NCBI RefSeq assembly: GCF_041821045.1
Contig: NZ_JBGUAW010000003.1
Location: 62,001 to 126,000, forward strand
Origin: Thiohalorhabdus sp. Cl-TMA
Lineage (GTDB): Bacteria > Pseudomonadota > Gammaproteobacteria > Thiohalorhabdales > Thiohalorhabdaceae
DNA: 64,000 bases
Direction of reading: 5' to 3'
A program made the position numbers and the translations under genes. Positions 59,340 to 64,000 of the stretch are shown one piece after another. The notes below the pieces were generated by a model. That model made no database searches and was not told the DNA's origin. It saw only the letters and a list, made by a program, of their open reading frames with translations. Positions within the stretch are counted from its first letter, which is position 1. The number at the start of each line of letters is the position of its first letter.

Positions 59340-60926
59340 CTAAGCCGGATGGATCACCAGATGGCGCAGCGGCTCGCTGCCCACGCTCTCGGCCACCAGA
59401 TGGTACCGGACCGCCACCTCGTGCTGAACCTGCCGGACCTTGCCGGAATGCGGCGACAGCTCGATGGGCTCGCCCTCGGTGAGCACCTGCCAGGCGGCGC
59501 TCTCCGCCTCGCGCACCGCCTCGCTCACCTCCTCGTCGGCCAGGCCGTTCAGGACGTTGAAGACTTTCTCCAGGAGGCGGCGGATCTGGGCCGTAGTGTT
59601 CTTCTTGACCACGTGCAGCGGGGCGCCGGTGGCCTCCAGCACCTGGCGAAGCCTTGGGTCGTCGGACCGGGAGCGGCGGGCGATCACCAGGTTGGCGCGC
59701 TCGGGGCGGTCCACGGTGTGGGCTTCCAGGCGGAGGTCGCGGATGACCCGTTCCACGTGGTCCCGGGAAAGCGCATAGGGGTAGATGCGCACCGGGCCGC
59801 TGGCGCCGAAAGGTCCCGGGGCGGACTCCTCCGCCGGTGCCGGTCCCGGCGGCTCGCCAACGGGAAGGGGCTCGATGGGCTCCGGTGGGGCTTCCGGGGC
59901 TTGGGCGCGGGGCTCCTGGCTGGTCTCCGCCGGGTGGTCCGCGCCGTGCGGAATCGCCGTGCGCCGCTGGGGCCGGGGCTGTACGCCCCGCAGCAGCTCG
60001 TCCACCGCACGGGCCGTGTTGGGGTGCAGGCGCATCTCCTCGCGGCTCGGCAGCTCCACCACGGAATCGAAGGTGGGTGGTCCGCGACGCTCCGTGACCG
60101 TCTTCTGCGTGCCGCGGAAGCGGGCCTCCTCGTCGCCCAGGGTGACCGTTTTCACGCCCCCCACCAGGTCGGCGAGCGTGGGATTGGCGACGAGGTTCTC
60201 CAGGGTGTTGCCGTGGGCGGTGCCGATGAGCTGCACGCCCCGCTCGGCGATGGTGCGTGCCGCGTTGGCCTCCTCTCGGGTGCCGATCTCGTCGATGACG
60301 ATCACCTCGGGCATATGGTTCTCCACCGCCTCGATCATCACGGCATGCTGCTGGTCGGGATGGGGGACCTGCATCCGCCGCGCCCGGCCGATGGCGGGGT
60401 GCGGGATGTCGCCGTCGCCGGCGATCTCGTTGGAGGTATCGATGATGACCACCCGCTTTTCCAGGTCATCGGCGAGAATTCGCGCCACCTCGCGCAGCAT
60501 GGTGGTCTTGCCCACGCCGGGGCGCCCCAGCAGCAGCACTCCCTTGCCCGATTCCACCAGGTCGCGGATGGGCTCCACGGTGCCGTACACGGCGCGCCCC
60601 ACCCGGAGGGTGAGGCCGACCACCCGTCCCTGCCGGTTCCGGATGGCGGAGATGCGGTGCAGGGTCCCCTCGATGCCGGCGCGGTTGTCCGCGCTGAACT
60701 CCCCCAGCGAGGCCACCACCCGGTCCAGGTGCTCGCGGGTTACGGTCTCCGGGCCCAGGTCCCGGGCGTGATCGGGATAGCGCGCCTGGGCCGGACGGCC
60801 CACGTCGAGGACGATCTCCACCAGGCCCTCGAGCGGTAGATCCGCCATCCGTTCCCGGAAGGACCGGGGCAGCGTGGCAAGCAGGAGGTGGAGGTCGTCG
60901 TTCTGGGTAAGGGGGTGCTCGTTCAC
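59340..60926 (-). CDS. Ycf45/SpoIIIAA-like AAA ATPase with R3H domain
   Basis: The 528-residue cytosolic protein has an N-domain (about 1-110), then a RecA/secretion-type ATPase with Walker A GRPGVGKT (134-141), VVIIDTSNEIAGDGD, PEVIVIDEIGTREEA and VQLIGTAHGNTLENLV. A Pro-rich linker (about 325-395), a basic segment with VIARRSRS, and a C-terminal R3H-like domain (about 465-528, REAESAAWQVLTEGEPIELSPHSGKVRQVQHE...) follow. Similar proteins in cyanobacteria and plastids (Ycf45) have unknown role, probably single-stranded nucleic-acid binding. Start GTG 60926. Confidence 0.88.
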   Translation of the reverse strand: MNEHPLTQNDDLHLLLATLPRSFRERMADLPLEGLVEIVLDVGRPAQARYPDHARDLGPETVTREHLDRVVASLGEFSADNRAGIEGTLHRISAIRNRQGRVVGLTLRVGRAVYGTVEPIRDLVESGKGVLLLGRPGVGKTTMLREVARILADDLEKRVVIIDTSNEIAGDGDIPHPAIGRARRMQVPHPDQQHAVMIEAVENHMPEVIVIDEIGTREEANAARTIAERGVQLIGTAHGNTLENLVANPTLADLVGGVKTVTLGDEEARFRGTQKTVTERRGPPTFDSVVELPSREEMRLHPNTARAVDELLRGVQPRPQRRTAIPHGADHPAETSQEPRAQAPEAPPEPIEPLPVGEPPGPAPAEESAPGPFGASGPVRIYPYALSRDHVERVIRDLRLEAHTVDRPERANLVIARRSRSDDPRLRQVLEATGAPLHVVKKNTTAQIRRLLEKVFNVLNGLADEEVSEAVREAESAAWQVLTEGEPIELSPHSGKVRQVQHEVAVRYHLVAESVGSEPLRHLVIHPA

Positions 60927-61096
60927 GGCGTTCCTGAAGGTAATTGGCGGGGAGGAATCTTTCCCTTATAGATCAACGGAGAGCGGCGGGGTTCCCGGTC
61001 CGCGTCCTTGCGGGGAGCCGGGAGTGAAGCGGCCGGTGCATGGGGAAAATTCTGGCCGTTTCCGCAATGATCCCGGATAACATCCGGATTTGTCGG

Positions 61097-61125
61097 TTGA
61101 ATTTCTTCGGATTTTGGTATAGAAT
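61097..61125 (+). promoter_or_regulatory. Sigma-70-type promoter in the 60.9-61.4 kb gap
   Basis: TTGAAT and TAGAAT hexamers are separated by 17 nt, in an AT-rich island (GAATTTAAAAATC) of an otherwise GC-rich region. The first open frame downstream, 61152-61397, encodes 81 Arg/Pro/Ser-rich residues without recognisable features and is not a convincing gene. The transcript may instead be a long leader for the small ORF at 61461, or an unannotated RNA. The rest of this roughly 530-nt gap holds nothing I can identify. Confidence 0.55.
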
Positions 61126-61460
61126 TTAAAAATCAAAGGAATTCCGCAGAGATGGCGGCCTTTGATCTTCCACTGCCCATGAGGATCTCATCGGCCTTGC
61201 AGCGTGCTTCGTCCCCCCGGCTCGAACAGGGGACCCCACCATTGTACCGGACGGCATTCTCCGGCCGCCGGTTCTTCCGTACGCCAAGCCGCCCCGGCCC
61301 CTCGCCGGACCAGGCTGGGCATGCTCCATCTCTTCCCGATCGTTGTCCTGGTTTCCAGCCGGGTTCTGATGATGCCGAACGCGGGCGCGCGGACTGACCA
61401 TGGAAGGGCCCGCAGAACCGAATCGTTCCGCAACCGAAGGAGGTGCAAACCAAAACCGCT

Positions 61461-61691
61461 ATGCCGAGTATCACTGAAGACCACGCTTCTCCCGCCTTCA
61501 GCTCCTTGCCGGAAGAGGAGCCCGACTCACCGCAGGATGCTCTGTACTCCGAATGGGCGCTTCCCGCCCTGGAGCGGTTGCCGATCCTCAACCAGATCAC
61601 GGCCCTGTACAGCTCCTTGGCCTCTTCGGGACTCCAGGCCGTGGTGAGCGGACTAAAGGGGATGCTCACCACGCTCCTGGCCGGTCTGTGA
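61461..61691 (+). CDS. Small hypothetical protein
   Basis: The 76-residue frame begins MPSITEDHASPAFSSLPEEEP and ends with an amphipathic/hydrophobic region (LPILNQITALYSSLASSGLQAVVSGLKGMLTTLLAGL). A strong AGGAGGTG at 61437-61444 precedes it by about 16 nt; the GTG inside that site (61443) is a second possible start. The acidic N-terminus and membrane-active C-terminus are unusual; function unknown. It may be a small membrane-associated peptide. Confidence 0.5.
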   Translation: MPSITEDHASPAFSSLPEEEPDSPQDALYSEWALPALERLPILNQITALYSSLASSGLQAVVSGLKGMLTTLLAGL

Positions 61692-61863
61692 ACGGTGGGG
61701 TGCCCCGGTCGCTCCGTTGCAGGCACGCACGGGCGCCGGGGAAAGGTGGGCCGGTTGTCTCGGGAAGGTGCGGGGAGGACGGACCGCGCTTCCCGGTGGA
61801 TAGGGCGGCCCCGGGCCTGGGTGGCCCGGGGTGCCGTGCGGCGCCGGAAGCGGATGCCGGCGC

Positions 61864-62241
61864 TCAGTGGCTCATTTCCTCACGCAGCAGGAACAGTAGG
61901 AACACCATCAGGAAGGATCCCAGGGCGGCCAGGAACAGGGGCCAGGAGAGTAGAGGCAGCCCGCTCCACTGGAACAGCTCGCTGGGAATCCAAAGCAGCA
62001 GGCCGAGTCCGGCCCACCGCCGCATGTACACGCCCATGAAGGGGCGGACGAGGGCCCGGTTGCGCGCCCTCTGCTGATCGGCTTCATAACCGTCCCAGAC
62101 GCTCTCCCACTCGTCCCGTTCCACACGCCTCCCGTAGCCGTCCCGCTTGGGACGGAATTCCTCCCCCTGGCGATCCTTCACAGGCTGCAGGCCCGGGTGG
62201 GCCGAAGGCAGAAAGTAGGCGCGAATGGTTTGCCAAAGCAT
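61864..62241 (-). CDS. Small membrane protein of unknown function
   Basis: The 125-residue protein has a hydrophilic N-terminal half rich in Arg/Asp/Glu (DRQGEEFRPKRDGYGRRVERDEWESVWDGYEADQQRARNRAL) and two predicted membrane helices near the end (WAGLGLLLWIPSELFQWSGLPLLSWPLFLAALGSFLMVFLLFLL). No known motif was recognised. It sits 43 nt downstream of the next gene on the same strand, so the two may form a short operon. Confidence 0.65.
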   Translation of the reverse strand: MLWQTIRAYFLPSAHPGLQPVKDRQGEEFRPKRDGYGRRVERDEWESVWDGYEADQQRARNRALVRPFMGVYMRRWAGLGLLLWIPSELFQWSGLPLLSWPLFLAALGSFLMVFLLFLLREEMSH

Positions 62242-62284
62242 TACCGCTCCCGCCGGGGCTGGGCCCCGGATTAGGCGGCCCGGT

Positions 62285-62683
62285 CTAGCCGGAGGAGTCG
62301 GGGAGGTCCGCCGACGGACTCTCCACGGTCTTCTCCGAAGCGGGCTGAGCCGGTGACACGGACTCGGGAAGCTCCACCTCGTAATGCAGGCTCAGGGCCT
62401 CCTTGGCCCGGTCCCAGGCGCGATCGAACTCCCCGGTGTCGTTGGCGGAGGTGATCTGCCCGGCCAGGGTGCGGGCCTCGAACCGGTTCAGGCGCGGATT
62501 GGCCCGCCGGAGGACGGCGCTCAGGGTATGCGGGCTGGGGAAGGCGCCGCCGAAGGGTACTTCTTTCCGGTCAACGTAGCATTGGATGGCGCCGCCGACG
62601 CAGTAGCCACGCTCCGTGAGGTGAAGACAGCGTGCCGGCATGGGATGCGGGTACATGGACCGGATGGCGCGTACATCATACAT
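62285..62683 (-). CDS. Hypothetical protein with conserved-looking Cys residues
   Basis: The 132-residue protein begins MYDVRAIRSMYPHPMPARCLHLTERGYCVGGAIQCYVDRKEVPFGG and has three cysteines in the first 35 residues that could bind a metal. A helical part follows (LNRFEARTLAGQITSANDTGEFDRAWDRAKEAL), then a disordered Ser/Pro/Glu tail. I do not recognise the family. It is first of a possible two-gene operon with the small membrane protein. Confidence 0.65.
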   Translation of the reverse strand: MYDVRAIRSMYPHPMPARCLHLTERGYCVGGAIQCYVDRKEVPFGGAFPSPHTLSAVLRRANPRLNRFEARTLAGQITSANDTGEFDRAWDRAKEALSLHYEVELPESVSPAQPASEKTVESPSADLPDSSG

Positions 62684-62936
62684 GCTGTGCCTCCTCAGGC
62701 AGCGGTCTCGATCTTGAGCTCGTCATCTTGGTGCAAGCGTTAGCGCAAGCGCCCGGGTGCCCGGGGCGCGATGCCTCTTTCCCCATTTAGACCATGGAAC
62801 CCGCTTTTTCTCATCCCCCTAGGGGTTTGAGGGGCTTTCTGGGGAAAAGGCCGTATTGCCGGGGTGCAGACAGGGCCCCGGCCAAGGGGGGTATACTGGT
62901 TTCGAACCTTCTCCCGCGGAGAGGCCGGTTCCGGCT

Positions 62937-64000
62937 ATGGGGCGCGAAATCAAGGGCGGTCGCTTCGAGCAGCGGGATTTCGACCGCTTCGCCCGGCGTT
63001 TGCGCGGGGACACGGAGCGGCTCCGCGAGCTGTTCCGGGAGGAGGGGTTTTCCCGGCACCACGGCGTCGCGGGCTATGAGCTCGAAGCCTGGCTGGTTGA
63101 TGTGGATCAGGTTCCCGCCCCGATCAACGAGGCATTCCTACGCCGCGTTGGCCTCCCGGAGGTGACCCCCGAGCTGGCCCGGTTCAATTTCGAGCTGGGT
63201 GCCCGGCCCCGGCCGCTCGGCGGGGGCGTGCTCGGGGCCATGGAAGCGGAGCTGGCGGCCAACTGGGCCCGCTGCCGGGAGGCGGCGGAAACGCTGGAAG
63301 CGGCGCCCGTCATGATCGGCATCCTGCCCACGGTTACGGACGCCATGCTGGGGCTGGACAATATGTCGGCCCTGGAGCGGTACCGGGCCCTGAACGAGCA
63401 GGTCATGCGCGTGCGGCGCGGCCGACCCGTAATGCTGGACATCCAGGGGGCCGAATTCCTGCATACCGAGCATCGGGACGTGATGCTGGAGGCGGTGACC
63501 ACCTCCTTCCAGCTCCACCTGCAGCCGCCCGCGGAGCGGGCCGTCCGGTACTACAATGCCGCCCTGGTGCTGGCTGGGCCCCTGGTGGGAGCGAGCGCCA
63601 ACGCGCCTTTCCTGTTCGGCAGGCGGCTATGGCGCGAAACCCGCATCCCGCTGTTCGAGCAGTCGGTGGCGGCGGGTGGATTCGGCGGGGCGGCCTTCGG
63701 CCCGGTGAAGCGGGCCTCCTTCGGCAGCGGCTACGTCCGGCACTCCATGCTGGAGCTCTTCGAGGAGAATCTTGCCCATTACCCGGTGCTGCTGCCGGTG
63801 GAGCTGGAGGATCCGCCGGAGCATATGGCGCACCTGCGCCTGCATAACGGCACCATTTGGCGCTGGGTCCGGCCGCTGCTGGGGTTCGATACCGACGGCA
63901 CCCCCCACCTCCGCCTGGAGCATCGGGTGGTTGCGGCCGGTCCCAGCGTGGCCGATACCCTGGCCAACGCGGCCCTCTTCTACGGGCTGCTCCACACCCT
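62937..64000 (+). CDS. Glutamate-cysteine ligase family (GCS2-like) protein, partial at right edge
   Basis: The 354 visible residues start MGREIKGGRFEQRDFDRFA. They contain GYELEAWLVD near residue 44, VTPELARFNFEL, RPRPLGGGVLGAMEAEL, MIGILPTV, LDNMSALERYRALNEQV, LDIQGAEFLHTEHRDVMLEAVTTSFQLHLQ, ANAPFLFGRRLWRETRIPLFEQ, and LRLEHRVVAAGPSVADTLANAALF before the window ends. This is the GCS2 fold, which uses ATP to join amino acids. Close homologues are annotated as ligases without tested activity, so gamma-glutamylcysteine formation is not assured. ATG 62937 chosen. Confidence 0.8.
   Translation, partial: MGREIKGGRFEQRDFDRFARRLRGDTERLRELFREEGFSRHHGVAGYELEAWLVDVDQVPAPINEAFLRRVGLPEVTPELARFNFELGARPRPLGGGVLGAMEAELAANWARCREAAETLEAAPVMIGILPTVTDAMLGLDNMSALERYRALNEQVMRVRRGRPVMLDIQGAEFLHTEHRDVMLEAVTTSFQLHLQPPAERAVRYYNAALVLAGPLVGASANAPFLFGRRLWRETRIPLFEQSVAAGGFGGAAFGPVKRASFGSGYVRHSMLELFEENLAHYPVLLPVELEDPPEHMAHLRLHNGTIWRWVRPLLGFDTDGTPHLRLEHRVVAAGPSVADTLANAALFYGLLHT

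Noticed and set aside
59058-60839. 593-codon plus-strand frame opposite the R3H ATPase
   Set aside because: Antisense shadow with no start signal or recognisable domain; the ATPase on the minus strand has all motifs.
61152-61397. 81-codon plus-strand ORF behind the 61.1 kb promoter
   Set aside because: Composition is Arg/Pro/Ser-rich and typical for random GC-rich frames; no strong ribosome binding site or motif. A gene cannot be supported.
62895-62915. TTCGAA-containing sequence resembling a tRNA T-arm
   Set aside because: No acceptor, D or anticodon arms can be folded around it; no tRNA gene was found in the window.

Overview
The window is dense, GC-rich bacterial chromosome with short intergenic gaps and no rRNA, tRNA or CRISPR array that I could see. 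The gene content suggests a gammaproteobacterium: System I cytochrome c maturation, C5-pathway heme synthesis, HemJ, a hopanoid-associated glycosyltransferase, PEP-CTERM proteins, several c-type cytochromes, and KaiB/KaiC. A chemolithotroph or halophile related to Chromatiales/Thiohalorhabdus is plausible. That placement is inferred from gene content, not demonstrated.

Layout. 1-5.7 kb: the ccmABCDEF operon on the minus strand, with ccmF running off the left edge, and hemL upstream of it. 5.9-11.8 kb: a MAPEG membrane protein behind a perfect palindrome, thiE, hpnB, a secreted TPR protein, thiD, hemJ and a nucleotidyltransferase-like gene. 11.9-18.8 kb: biotin synthesis, with bioA alone on the plus strand and a tightly coupled TPR-bioF-bioH-bioC-(ICMT/NnrU-like)-bioD operon on the minus strand. 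18.9-25.4 kb: a hemerythrin, two tandem small cytochromes c behind an AT-rich promoter region, an EAL-CBS-GGDDF protein, and an overlapping trio of MscS-like protein, MgtE-like regulatory protein and MgtE.

25.4-32.8 kb: REP-like repeats, a choice-of-anchor-L PEP-CTERM protein with a sigma-54 promoter, a sugar ABC transporter (binding protein and two permeases), an AbiEi/AbiEii toxin-antitoxin pair, a decayed second permease fragment and a dienelactone hydrolase. 33-42 kb: a signalling island with a 1082-residue hybrid histidine kinase, a methyltransferase, a PAS-GGDEF-EAL protein, KaiB and KaiC. The KaiC lacks the usual C-terminal tail, and no kaiA is seen. 42-44.6 kb: remnants of an IS481-type transposase and of a FAA hydrolase, then a HAF-repeat PEP-CTERM gene with a consensus sigma-54 promoter.

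44.9-54.3 kb: a membrane cytochrome c, the intact FAA hydrolase, an unaccompanied sugar-type ABC ATPase (likely partner of the transporter 17 kb away), an RND efflux pair with a PagL-like outer-membrane protein, and a diguanylate cyclase. 54.3-64 kb: HNH protein, Hsp20, ABM monooxygenase, a frameshifted HAF/PEP-CTERM pseudogene, RNA methyltransferases, a Ycf45-like ATPase, small unknowns, and a GCS2-family ligase cut by the right edge.

The two most interesting points are the kaiBC genes placed next to a c-di-GMP enzyme, and the sigma-54 promoters shared by the two intact PEP-CTERM genes but not found at the broken third one.
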